Source: an uncultured Planctomycetaceae bacterium
Lineage (GTDB): Bacteria; Planctomycetota; Planctomycetia; Pirellulales; UBA1268
Direction: 5' to 3'
NCBI GenBank assembly: GCA_903885855.1
Contig: CAISKG010000450.1
Location: forward strand, 1-19,053
DNA: 19,053 bases
Below, one piece after another: positions 7,030 through 13,948 of the stretch. Within the stretch, counting starts at the first letter, position 1. Each line of letters begins with the position of its first letter. Under the pieces are notes generated by a model. It had not been told where the DNA came from, did no database searches, and was given only the letters and a program-made list of their open reading frames with translations. A program made the position numbers and the translations under genes.

Positions 7030-8115
7030 GTGAAACCGGCCACCTTCCCGAACGCCCGCCGCTGCCTTGCCGCCGTCGCCTGCGTCGCCGCGATCTGCGC
7101 CGTCGAGGCCCGCGGGCAGAACGGCTGGCTGCCGACGTCGTGGTTCACCCCCGCGACCGTCGACGACAAGGCGATGTATCCGCTCGCCGAAGGGGACGGG
7201 CCGTGGCTGGTGCTCGCCACCACCTTCCGCGGCGAAGGCGCGCGCGACGACGCCCGCCGGCTCGTCCAGGAGCTGCGGCGCGTCCACAAGCTCAAGGCCT
7301 ACACCCACGAGAAGTCGTTCGACTACACCGGCCGCCAGCCGGGTCTGGGCCTCAATCCCGACGGCACGCCCAAGAAGATGCGCTACGCCAACGCGGAGCA
7401 GGTCGTGGAGATCGCCGTGCTCGTCGGCGACTTCGCGTCGTTCGACGACGCCCGCGGCCAGAAGATGCTCGCCAAGGTGAAGTCGCTGCGCCCCGAGTCC
7501 CTCACGGGCAACGCCGGCAAGAGCCAGTCGTTCTCCGATTTCCGGAAGATGGTGGGCCTCGAGCGCTCGTCGGGCAAGGGGCCGATGCACCTCGCCTTCG
7601 TGATCCCCAATCCGCTGCTCCCCGAGGATTACTTCAGCCGCCAGCAGGCCGACCGCTTCGTGCTCGACATGAACGCCAACGTCACCCACTCGCTCCTGGA
7701 TTGCCCGGGGCTGTATTCGGTGCGCGTCGCCACGTTCACCGGCGCGGGCACCTTCGACCAGAAGGCGATCGCCGGCGGGAGCGAGGAGGTCGAGCTCGAC
7801 AGCCGCCTGGTGCAGGCCGCCGAGAAGGCCCACCGCCTCACCGTGGCCCTGCGCAAGGCGGGCTGGGAGGCGTGGGAGTACCACGACCGCGAGTCGAGCA
7901 TCGTCTGCGTGGGCAGCCTCGACACCAAGTCGGTGCCGGGACCGCAGGGCACGGCGACCATCCACCCCGAGATCGTGCGGATCGTGCGCGAACTCGGCCC
8001 CGATCCCAACCGCCTGGCCACGGGCGTGGTCATGCCGCGCACCATCGACGGCATCATGCTCGACGTCCAGCCGACGCCGATCAACGTGCCGCGCGCGCCG
8101 GAAGGATGGCGGTGA
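7030..8115 (+). CDS. Secreted protein of unknown function
   Basis: A 361-residue protein with a signal peptide: basic FPNARR, then LAAVACVAAICAV, then EARGQ as a likely cleavage site near residues 28-30. The mature part contains NGWLPTSWFTPATVDDKAMYPLAEG, and GPWLVLATTFRGEGARDDARRLVQEL, which reads like a repeated-strand/helix domain for uptake of a path-like argument or a SPOR-like fold, but I do not recognise an enzyme. Later parts are FDYTG, EIAVLVGDFASFDDARGQKML, HLAFVIPNPLLPEDYF and a C-terminal half ending in PINVPRAPEGWR. It resembles hypothetical proteins I associate with planctomycetes, from memory only. GTG at 7030 is chosen because AAGGA lies 9 nt before it and the signal peptide begins there. 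Its last codons overlap the ribosome site of the next gene, so the two are probably cotranscribed. Confidence 0.8.
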   Translation: MKPATFPNARRCLAAVACVAAICAVEARGQNGWLPTSWFTPATVDDKAMYPLAEGDGPWLVLATTFRGEGARDDARRLVQELRRVHKLKAYTHEKSFDYTGRQPGLGLNPDGTPKKMRYANAEQVVEIAVLVGDFASFDDARGQKMLAKVKSLRPESLTGNAGKSQSFSDFRKMVGLERSSGKGPMHLAFVIPNPLLPEDYFSRQQADRFVLDMNANVTHSLLDCPGLYSVRVATFTGAGTFDQKAIAGGSEEVELDSRLVQAAEKAHRLTVALRKAGWEAWEYHDRESSIVCVGSLDTKSVPGPQGTATIHPEIVRIVRELGPDPNRLATGVVMPRTIDGIMLDVQPTPINVPRAPEGWR

Positions 8116-8762
8116 GCGCGACGGGCGCCGGCGCGGCCGCGCCGGGGAGCCTGGTGCTGGGCACGACCAACGCCGGCAAGGTGCGCGAACTCGCGGCGCT
8201 TCTGGAGCCCCACGGCATCGGCGTGGTCTCGCTCCGCGAGTCGGGGGGCGTGACGGTCGAGGAAACCGGGGCCACCTTCGCCGAGAACGCGGCCCTCAAG
8301 GCCGCGGCGCAGGCGCTGGCCCTGGGCCGCTTCGTCCTGGCGGAGGACAGCGGGCTGTGCGTGGACGCCCTCGGCGGCGCGCCGGGAGTGCGGTCCGCAC
8401 GTTTCTCGGCGACGGGCGGCGACGAGGCCAACAACGACCTCCTCCTCGAGCGGCTCGCCGGGATCGACGCCGACCGACGCGGGGCCCACTACGCCTGCCA
8501 CGCGGCGCTGGCCGATCCCTCCGGCCGCGTCGTGGCCGTGTCGGAGGGGGTGTGCCGCGGACGGATCGCCGCGGGGCGCAGCGGCAGCGGCGGTTTCGGC
8601 TACGACCCGTTGTTCATCGTGCCGGAATACCACCGCACCTTCGGGGAGCTTCCCGCCGCGGTGAAATCGGTCATCAGCCACCGGGCGCGGGCCCTGCGGG
8701 CGCTGCTGCCCGATCTCCTGCGCCACGTCGGCACGCCGGCCCGCGCGCCGCGGCATCCCTGA
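8112..8762 (+). CDS. rdgB: RdgB/HAM1 non-canonical purine NTP pyrophosphatase
   Basis: Cytoplasmic house-cleaning enzyme that hydrolyses dITP, ITP and XTP to monophosphates, keeping deaminated purines out of nucleic acids. Family motifs are clear: LVLGTTNAGKVRELAALL at the N-terminus (nucleotide-binding TxNxxK), VEETGATFAENAALKA, AEDSGLCVDALGGAPGVRSARFS, the GSGGFGYDPLFIVPE block, and SVISHRARALRALL near the end. The GTG at 8112 overlaps the previous stop (GTGA) and has GGAAGG at the ideal 6 nt; an ATG at 8106 would touch that ribosome site, so it is less likely (it would add two residues). The Ala/Arg-rich tail is slightly long. The gene ends 22 bp before the convergent glycosyltransferase gene. 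Confidence 0.95.
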   Translation: MSATGAGAAAPGSLVLGTTNAGKVRELAALLEPHGIGVVSLRESGGVTVEETGATFAENAALKAAAQALALGRFVLAEDSGLCVDALGGAPGVRSARFSATGGDEANNDLLLERLAGIDADRRGAHYACHAALADPSGRVVAVSEGVCRGRIAAGRSGSGGFGYDPLFIVPEYHRTFGELPAAVKSVISHRARALRALLPDLLRHVGTPARAPRHP

Positions 8763-8784
8763 CGCCGCCGCGATCGGCCCGGCA

Positions 8785-9912
8785 TCACGGCGGCCACGCC
8801 CTGCCCACGGCCCCCGCCGATTCCCCGCGCGCCGCCACGGCCAGATGGCGCTCGATCACCGCGAGCACGTCGTCGGTGCCGTCGAGCTTCCCCGCCACAC
8901 GCGCCAGCGCCGGGCGATAGCCGTCCATCCGATCCACGAAGGCGGCGATCCGCTCGCGCGACGCCTCCTCGAGCGGGGCGAATTCGCCGCAGCCCATCGC
9001 GGCCAGGAAGTGGGCGTTCATCGACTGCTCCGCATGGGCACCCTCGGGGAGCACCAGGAGCGGCTTGCCCAGGTGGAGGGCCTCGCCGATGAGCTGGTTG
9101 CCGGCGGCCGCGACCACGGCCCGGGCCTCGACGAGATCCTCCACGAACCGGCGCTCGTCGATCTCCAGGAACTCGACGTTGCGGTAGCGCTCGCGCGCTC
9201 CCAGGCCGTAGACGCGCACCGGCAGGCCGCAGTCGTCGAGGGCCGAGAGCACCGAGAACGGCGTGTTGCGGCGCAGATAACTGACGATGAAGCCGCGGTC
9301 GACCGGCGCGGCCCCCCGGATCTCCCGGCGGAGGAGGGGGCCGACCTGGACGACGTGCTCCCAGCCCCGTCGCAGGGGCGGGCGGAAGAACGCCGAGACC
9401 ACCGTCGCGGAGGCGGCGCTGGTGCACATCCACACCACGGCGTATCCCATCGCCCAGGCGTGCCACTTGAGCGCCGCCGGCAGCGCCGCGAGGTCGTAGG
9501 CGAGGAGGAAGTGCTGGTGATCGACGCTCACCAGCGGGATCCCCTGGCGGGCGCAGGCCCGGGGCAGGGCGGGCTCGAAGTCGGAGATCCCCAGGTCGGC
9601 CCCGAAGGCGTCGATCTCGTCGATGAGACGCTCGACGAGCGGCCCGAGGACGCGGGCCTGGTAGTCGAGCCCGGAGGACACCGAGCGGAACACGTCGAGG
9701 CGCCCGCCCGTGTACTGGAACACGAGCCCGGGGATCTCGCGCACCTCGACGCCGCCGCGCCCCGGCGGGAACCGGTGGCGCAGGAATCCCAGCGCGTCGG
9801 CCCACGTGAAGACGAGGATCTCGTGGTCGGCCGCGAGGTGCTCCAGCAGCGTGGCCACCCGGGTGGCGTGCCCGCGCCCCTCGCCGCACAGGCTGATCAC
9901 GATCCGCGCCAT
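8785..9912 (-). CDS. Glycosyltransferase, GT-B fold (MJ1255/TIGR00661-like)
   Basis: A 375-residue cytoplasmic or membrane-associated GT-B glycosyltransferase. The N-terminal glycine loop is CGEGRGHATR (residues 9-18), as in UDP-GlcNAc transferase-related proteins (MurG/MGDG-synthase group), and ISDFEP and SVDHQHF follow, as in the MJ1255-type family. The C-terminal nucleotide-sugar-binding half shows VVAAAGNQLIGEALHLGKPLLVLPEGAHAEQSMNA, the usual donor-site arrangement. Donor and acceptor cannot be named. GGGAGG/GGAGAT precedes the ATG. It is a single gene, divergent from the prolyl isomerase and convergent with rdgB. Confidence 0.85.
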   Translation of the reverse strand: MARIVISLCGEGRGHATRVATLLEHLAADHEILVFTWADALGFLRHRFPPGRGGVEVREIPGLVFQYTGGRLDVFRSVSSGLDYQARVLGPLVERLIDEIDAFGADLGISDFEPALPRACARQGIPLVSVDHQHFLLAYDLAALPAALKWHAWAMGYAVVWMCTSAASATVVSAFFRPPLRRGWEHVVQVGPLLRREIRGAAPVDRGFIVSYLRRNTPFSVLSALDDCGLPVRVYGLGARERYRNVEFLEIDERRFVEDLVEARAVVAAAGNQLIGEALHLGKPLLVLPEGAHAEQSMNAHFLAAMGCGEFAPLEEASRERIAAFVDRMDGYRPALARVAGKLDGTDDVLAVIERHLAVAARGESAGAVGRAWPP

Positions 9913-10101
9913 CCCGCGATCTCCCTCCCGCCGGCCCGCCACTGGCCAGGATGGAATTGTGGGCGCCGGTCGTCCTTCCGGCCAACCCACCGCCGCAGCG
10001 GGGGAGGCGTCCTTCCCGCGCGCCGGCGCGGCCCGTACAAAGGATTCCGGCCGGCGGATGCTTCCCCCGCGGCCCGTTGCCCGCCGGAGCGATCCTCCAC
10101 G
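9913..10101. promoter_or_regulatory. Divergent intergenic region, glycosyltransferase / prolyl isomerase
   Basis: A 189-bp spacer that must hold promoters for both genes. For the plus strand, TACAAA (10036-10041) is the best -10 candidate, 60 bp before the ATG at 10102; TACAAA also occurs upstream of the acidic-protein gene. No clear -35 precedes it. Nothing else is recognisable. Confidence 0.3.
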
Positions 10102-11082
10102 ATGCGCCGCGCCCCCTCCCGGCCGTCCTCCGCCCCGTGGTTCGGCCTCGTCCTGGCGGCGGTCGCCCCGTGGGCACCGGCGGCGGCCGGCGCCGATCCA
10201 CCGCCGGTGGCCACCGTCGGCGACACCGTGCTCACCCGCGCCGATCTGGAGCGGGTCGAGCGGCGCCCCGGATACCCGCGCATCCCGGGGCGTGATCCGG
10301 CCCCCGAGACGCGCGCCAAGGCGCTGTTGCAGCTGGTCAACGAGACCCTGCTGGCGGCGGAGATCGAGCGCCGCGGGATCGCCGTCGAGGACCGGGAGGT
10401 CGACGACCGCCTGGCGGCGATCGTGCAGGGGCTCTCGGCCAGGAAATCGAGCCTCGACCAACTGCTCGCCACGACCGGGCTCGACCGCGACGGGCTGCGC
10501 CGACAGGTGCGCTTCGAGGCGGGGCTGCAACGCCTGGCGCTCTCCCTGCGCACGCCGGAATTGGTCGAGGAGATCGGCCGCTCGCGCCGCCGGGAGTTCG
10601 ACGGCACGCGTCTCCGCGTCTCGCACATCATCCTCCGGCCCGACGGCAGCCAGGGGGACGATCCCTGGAGCACGCTGCTGCCGCGCGCCCGGCGCATCCG
10701 CGAGGCGATCGCGTCCGGGGCCACGACCTTCGCCGCCGCGGCCGCCGCGCATTCCGCGGGACCGAGCCGCCACCGCGGCGGCGACATCGGCTTCATCCCG
10801 CGCCACGGGGAATGCGTCGAGGAATTCGCCAAGGCCTGCTTCCGCCAGGAACCGGGAACCGTCTCGGAGCCGTTCCGCTCCCCGTTGGGCGTGCACATCG
10901 TCACCGTCACCGACGTCGACGAGGGGGATCTGGCCCCCGAGCGCTACCGTTCCCAGATCGAGGCCCTCGCCACCGAGACCGCACTCGGCAGGCTCCTCGA
11001 GGACCTGCGTCGGATCACGACGGTGACCCTCGAGCCGGGGTACGAGATGGCCCGGCCGCCGGAATCGGCCACACTCCCCTAG
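10102..11082 (+). CDS. Exported parvulin-type peptidyl-prolyl isomerase (SurA/PrsA-like)
   Basis: A 326-residue protein with a signal peptide (basic MRRAPSR, hydrophobic core to about residue 25, AAAGA near 28-31). Residues 35-150 form a SurA-like chaperone region: VATVGDTVLTRADLE, ALLQLVNETLLAAEIERRGI, EVDDRLAAI. Residues 172-272 form the parvulin domain: RVSHIIL, FAAAAAAHSAGPSRHRGGDIGFI, EFAKACF, SEPFRSPLGVHIVTV. Such proteins fold or escort exported proteins outside the cytoplasmic membrane. The ATG at 10102 is favoured because the signal peptide begins there; GGAG lies about 12 nt upstream. It is followed directly by the tandem hairpins at 11088-11220. Confidence 0.93.
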   Translation: MRRAPSRPSSAPWFGLVLAAVAPWAPAAAGADPPPVATVGDTVLTRADLERVERRPGYPRIPGRDPAPETRAKALLQLVNETLLAAEIERRGIAVEDREVDDRLAAIVQGLSARKSSLDQLLATTGLDRDGLRRQVRFEAGLQRLALSLRTPELVEEIGRSRRREFDGTRLRVSHIILRPDGSQGDDPWSTLLPRARRIREAIASGATTFAAAAAAHSAGPSRHRGGDIGFIPRHGECVEEFAKACFRQEPGTVSEPFRSPLGVHIVTVTDVDEGDLAPERYRSQIEALATETALGRLLEDLRRITTVTLEPGYEMARPPESATLP

Positions 11083-11087
11083 TTGTC

Positions 11088-11220
11088 CGTGGAAAAAGTC
11101 ATCCATGACCTTTTTCCACGTGTGGGCACCCTGAAAAAGCCAAGGTTTTTCACGGGTGCCTGCCGCCGCATCCAGCGGCGGATCACGGTGTCCACAGCCT
11201 GCGAGGCCGCCAGGGCGGCC
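11088..11220. repeat. Run of four inverted repeats (tandem hairpins)
   Basis: Hairpin 1, 11088-11120: CGTGGAAAAAGTCA pairs with its near-complement (one bulged base), 4-base loop. Hairpin 2, 11125-11160: GGCACCC-TGAAAAA-GCC pairs with GG-TTTTTCA-C-GGGTGCC, one bulge and a 2- to 3-base loop. Hairpin 3, 11163-11181: CCGCCGC / GCGGCGG, 5-base loop. Hairpin 4, 11205-11220: GGCCGCC / GGCGGCC, 2-base loop. The first two carry A5/T5 tracts inside the stems, unusual in this GC-rich DNA. They begin 5 bp after the prolyl isomerase stop. Hairpin 1 alone could terminate transcription in both directions; the whole run may be a structured RNA or a protein-binding array. Confidence 0.75.
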
Positions 11221-11272
11221 GGCGGCGGTTTCACGGCCGATCTTCCGCGGTCCGCCGGGGGCCGCGTCAGGA

Positions 11273-11301
11273 TTGTCCCGCATGCCCCGGCCCGCTACCC
11301 T
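11273..11301 (+). promoter_or_regulatory. Sigma70-like promoter TTGTCC-N17-TACCCT
   Basis: TTGTCC (11273-11278) and TACCCT (11296-11301) are 17 bp apart and are followed directly by a C-run. The ATG at 11347 is 45 bp downstream. It matches the form at 18821-18849. Confidence 0.5.
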
Positions 11302-11346
11302 CCCCCCCCCTCCCCATGGCCCGGGGCGGGCGGAACCAACCCCCCG

Positions 11347-11931
11347 ATGCGACTGCGATCCTTCATCCTCGTCGCCTGCATGCTCGTGGTGCCGGGCTTG
11401 GCGATGTTCTCCCACAAGGTGCCCGCAGGCGCGCGCCGCCAGCTGCGCCAGGGGCTGTGGGAGCCGCTGGGCGCCGCACTCGCCGACGCGCTGGGCCTCG
11501 GCGGGGGCGTGGCGGAGGCGATGCCGCGCCCGACGCCCCCGGTGGAGCCGGCCATGCCGGCCCTGACCGGGCAGCCCATGCCGACCGAGCCGCCTGCGGC
11601 GGCGGTCATCGAACCGATCTTCGCCCCGCCTGCCCCCGCCAGCGTGCCTCCGCTCGGCGAGCGCGGGGCCGACCGCGCGACGCTCGAGGCGACGCTGCTC
11701 GCCTGTGGCGCGACGGACGTGGAGTGGGGGCCGGACGGGGGAGCCGAGGGACTCCACCGCTGCAGCTGCCGGATGCCGGCGGAACCGACCGGGCAGTTGC
11801 AGCGCGTGTTCCAGGCCTCGGGCCCCGACGCGATCGCAGCCCTCGAGGCCCTCGTCGATCAGGTGACCGCGTGGTCCTCGCGCCACGGCGCCGCGCCGGC
11901 TCCCGGGGCTGCCGCGCGACGCACCCGCTGA
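11347..11931 (+). CDS. Hypothetical anchored or secreted protein
   Basis: Unrecognised 194-residue protein. The N-terminus is a signal peptide or anchor (MRLRSFILVACMLVVPGLAMFS). Residues 38-110 are Pro/Ala/Met-rich linker (repeated PTPP, MPALTGQPMPTEPP). A compact C-terminal region, about residues 115-180, has LEATLLACGATDVEW, the paired cysteines of HRCSCRM, and GPDAIAALEALVDQVTAW, and may be the functional part. A promoter of the local form lies just upstream, but there is only a weak ribosome site. scpB starts 106 bp downstream after a hairpin. No function is assigned. Confidence 0.65.
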   Translation: MRLRSFILVACMLVVPGLAMFSHKVPAGARRQLRQGLWEPLGAALADALGLGGGVAEAMPRPTPPVEPAMPALTGQPMPTEPPAAAVIEPIFAPPAPASVPPLGERGADRATLEATLLACGATDVEWGPDGGAEGLHRCSCRMPAEPTGQLQRVFQASGPDAIAALEALVDQVTAWSSRHGAAPAPGAAARRTR

Positions 11932-12000
11932 GCGCTCGCGGTTTCCTCCCCCAAGGACCTCGTCCGCCCCGGGATTCCGCCGCACCATCCGAGCTCGTGC

Positions 12001-12019
12001 CGCGGCGCCTCGCGCCGCG
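12001..12019 (+). terminator. Hairpin between hypothetical gene and scpB
   Basis: A perfect 8-bp stem CGCGGCGC / GCGCCGCG with a CTC loop ends 18 bp before the scpB ATG. It may end the upstream transcript or fold in the scpB leader. No T-run follows. Confidence 0.4.
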
Positions 12020-12037
12020 CCCGCGCTCAGCCATCCC

Positions 12038-12802
12038 ATGCTGACACGCCCCCCCTGGTCGCGCCGTCGCCCCGCATCCCTCGCCGACCACTTCCGCACC
12101 CGCGCGGCCGCCGCCCCGGGCCGGCGGCGGGTCGTCGGGGCAGGGGAGCGGCCGGGCCCGCGCGCCGGGGTGGCCCCGGGACGGGACGCTCAGCCCCAGG
12201 GGGAAGCCCCCGCCGGCGCGCAGGTGCGTTCGGAGGAACTGGCCAGGCTGGAGGCGGCGCTGTTCGTCGCCCGTGAACCGCTTCCGGCGCGGCGGCTGGC
12301 CAAGCTCGCCCGGCTCTCCGATGGCACGCGGGCCCGCACGCTCGTGCGCGAACTGGCGGCCCTCCAGGATGCGGAGGGCTCCGCGTTCCGCGTGGAGTCG
12401 ATCGCCGGCGGCTATCAGCTGCTCACCCGCGCCCCCTTCGGCCCCTGGGTGCGCCGGATCCTCGCCACGCCGCCGGAAACGCGCCTCTCGGCCGCCGCCA
12501 TGGAGACGCTCGCCGTGATCGCCTACCGCCAGCCGGTGACCCGGGCCGAGATCGAGGCGATCCGCGGCGTGGGATGCGAGGAGATGCTCCGCCAGCTCAT
12601 GGAGCGCGACCTCGTGGCCGTCGGCGGCCGCAGCGAGGATCTGGGCCGGCCGAACGTCTACCTCTCGACCGCCCGATTCCTGCGCGCCTTCGGGCTGGCA
12701 CGGATCGAGGACCTGCCTCCCGTCGGGCCGCCCCCGGCCGGGGAGGATGCCGCGGCCGGGGAGACGGACGGCCCCCGCGACGACCCCGACCAGCCCGCAT
12801 GA
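12038..12802 (+). CDS. scpB: Segregation and condensation protein B
   Basis: ScpB subunit of the SMC-ScpA-ScpB condensin, a cytoplasmic winged-helix dimer that organises and helps separate replicated chromosomes. The family domain begins near residue 66 (ELARLEAALFVAREPLPARRLAKLA) and continues through YQLLTRAPFGPWV, the strongly conserved LSAAAMETLAVIAYRQPVTRAEIEAIRGV, and a second winged-helix part ending in GRPNVYLSTARFLRAFGL. The first 60 residues are an Arg/Ala/Pro-rich extension absent from typical ScpB, and the ATG at 12038 has no ribosome site, so translation may begin further in (for example at a GTG near 12223). A 24-residue acidic tail follows the domain. scpA and smc are not in this window. 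Confidence 0.9.
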   Translation: MLTRPPWSRRRPASLADHFRTRAAAAPGRRRVVGAGERPGPRAGVAPGRDAQPQGEAPAGAQVRSEELARLEAALFVAREPLPARRLAKLARLSDGTRARTLVRELAALQDAEGSAFRVESIAGGYQLLTRAPFGPWVRRILATPPETRLSAAAMETLAVIAYRQPVTRAEIEAIRGVGCEEMLRQLMERDLVAVGGRSEDLGRPNVYLSTARFLRAFGLARIEDLPPVGPPPAGEDAAAGETDGPRDDPDQPA

Positions 12803-12817
12803 TCAGGGCCGCGGCTC

Positions 12818-12836
12818 CGGGGCACACCGAGCCCCG
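12818..12836 (+). terminator. Hairpin after scpB
   Basis: A 6-bp perfect stem CGGGGC / GCCCCG with a 7-base loop, 16 bp after the scpB stop. It can extend through flanking GCTC and GAGC with mismatches. No T-run follows. Confidence 0.4.
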
Positions 12837-13237
12837 AACCGAGCGGGAAGCACCGCTCCGGCGCCCCTTCGGCCCGCCTTCCGCGGGGGGGAGGGGCGGC
12901 GGCGCCGATCCCGCCGCGCGCCGGGCGCCTTGTCGGGCCGCGGCGGCTGCGGCACACTTCCCGGGCCTTGCGACCGGGGCACTCGGGTCGCGGAGGGCTT
13001 CCCGGCCCCCGCCACGCCCCGGTCGGCCCCCGTCGCGGCACCGGTTGGCCCCTTTCCACCGATCCGGATCCAGAATGTCCGCAGGTTCGGACCCCTCGTG
13101 CGCCGATTCCTTTCCGGCTCCGGTGTCCGCATCCCGCACGCCGGCCCCCGTGGGCGCTCCGCGGGCGGCGGCGGCACGGACCGCCCCGTCGGCGGGGCGG
13201 CGGCCGGACGCGAATATGACGAAGCGGCGGCGAGAAG

Positions 13238-13265
13238 TTTGCCGAGCCGGACGGATGGGTACAAA
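13238..13265 (+). promoter_or_regulatory. Putative promoter of the acidic-protein gene
   Basis: TTTGCC (13238-13243) and TACAAA (13260-13265) are 16 bp apart in a locally AT-richer stretch; TTGCCG with 15 bp is the other reading. The ribosome site of the gene is 95 bp downstream. Confidence 0.4.
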
Positions 13266-13371
13266 CTGATGGCGGCCGCGACCCGCGCGGCGCCGATCGA
13301 CAGCACACCGTGGATCGTTCCGAACGTCCCGTGATCGTGACGGGTGACCAGACTCGATGGAGGTTTTTTCC

Positions 13372-13800
13372 GTGACCAGCGTCGCCAGCCCCCGTGGTTC
13401 CCGTGGCAGTGCGCCCGCCGATGTCTTTTGCTGGGACGAGCTTCCCGATCTGCTCGCCGCGGAGGAACTGTTCGCCGAGGCCCTCGACGGATCTGCCACG
13501 TCGCCGCGGGCCGCGAGCGACGAGGACGAGGACGAAGACGAGGACGACGACGAATGGGACGATGACGAGGAGGAGGACGAGGAGGAAGACGAAGAGGCTG
13601 ACGACGAGGACGACCTCGACGACGAGGACGACGACTGGGAAGAGGTCGACGACGAGGAGGAGGACGAGGAGGACGAGGAGGACGAAGACGACGAGGAGGA
13701 CGAGGAAGGCGACGAGGACGAATGGGACGATGACGACGAGGAGTGGGACGACGAGGAGGAGGATGAGGACGAAGACGAGGACGATGACGACGACGACTGA
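13372..13800 (+). CDS. Poly-Asp/Glu low-complexity protein
   Basis: A 142-residue protein in two parts. The first 50 residues are ordinary (SAPADVFCWDELPDLLAAEELFAEALDG) and can form an amphipathic helix. The remaining 90 or so are almost only Asp and Glu, broken by a few Trp, Gly, Leu and Val; DEWDDD, DDDWEEV and DEEWDDEE place Trp at intervals. The charge implies a disordered polyanion that may bind basic proteins, ribosomes or divalent metal; no family is recognised. The GTG at 13372 is preferred because GGAGG lies 8 nt upstream; the ATG at 13357 overlaps that site and has none of its own. The DNA is a 285-bp tract of GAN codons. A strong hairpin follows the gene. Confidence 0.75.
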   Translation: MTSVASPRGSRGSAPADVFCWDELPDLLAAEELFAEALDGSATSPRAASDEDEDEDEDDDEWDDDEEEDEEEDEEADDEDDLDDEDDDWEEVDDEEEDEEDEEDEDDEEDEEGDEDEWDDDDEEWDDEEEDEDEDEDDDDDD

Positions 13801-13880
13801 CCGCCGTCATCCCCGCCGATCCCTCCGGCCCGTCCCCTGACGGACCGCCGGCGCCTGCCAACGGCATACGATCACCGCGA

Positions 13881-13915
13881 CGAGGCCCGGGCGTGCGACC
13901 GCACCCCGGGCCTCG
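13881..13915. terminator. Strong bidirectional hairpin between convergent genes
   Basis: An 11-bp stem CGAGGCCCGGG / CCCGGGCCTCG extends, past one bulged C, through GTGC / GCAC with a 4-base loop. On the plus strand GGTGTTTGAG follows. It lies between the stops of the acidic-protein gene (13800) and the M28 peptidase gene (13949). Confidence 0.7.
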
Positions 13916-13948
13916 GGTGTTTGAGGGGGAGCCGCGCCGGCCCGCGCC

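Larger units (their letters stand above)
12803..13371. other. Gene-free 569-bp stretch before the acidic-protein gene
   Basis: No convincing gene is seen on either strand. It holds a hairpin just after scpB (CGGGGC / GCCCCG, 12818-12836), a 10-bp palindrome GATCCGGATC (13061-13070), a small hairpin GTCCG / CGGAC (13077-13092), and a promoter-like TTTGCC-N16-TACAAA (13238-13265). If transcription starts after 13265, the acidic gene has a leader of about 100 bases. An ATG at 13075 opens a 64-codon frame without ribosome site, judged spurious. Confidence 0.5.

Noticed and set aside
4957..7965. 1002-codon minus-strand open frame
   Set aside because: It spans the complement of three good plus-strand genes and intergenic DNA; it is open only because high GC makes stops rare.
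11088..11220. CRISPR array
   Set aside because: The repeats are inverted within each unit and differ from one another; there are no direct repeats with regular spacers.
9913..12099. Upstream part of a 1104-codon minus-strand frame
   Set aside because: Only the last 375 codons show a protein family; the rest is antisense to the prolyl isomerase and hypothetical genes and has low-complexity composition.
13050..13105. tRNA-like T-arm sequence (GGTTCGGACCCC)
   Set aside because: The T-stem does not pair and no acceptor or anticodon stem can be built around it.
13075..13269. 64-codon plus frame before the acidic gene
   Set aside because: No ribosome site, composition typical of noncoding GC-rich DNA, and it overlaps the likely promoter of the next gene.
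12803..13867. 354-codon minus-strand frame opposite the acidic gene
   Set aside because: Its Arg/Pro-rich product is just the complement of GAN codons, and it lacks a ribosome site; the plus strand has a promoter, GGAGG and terminator.
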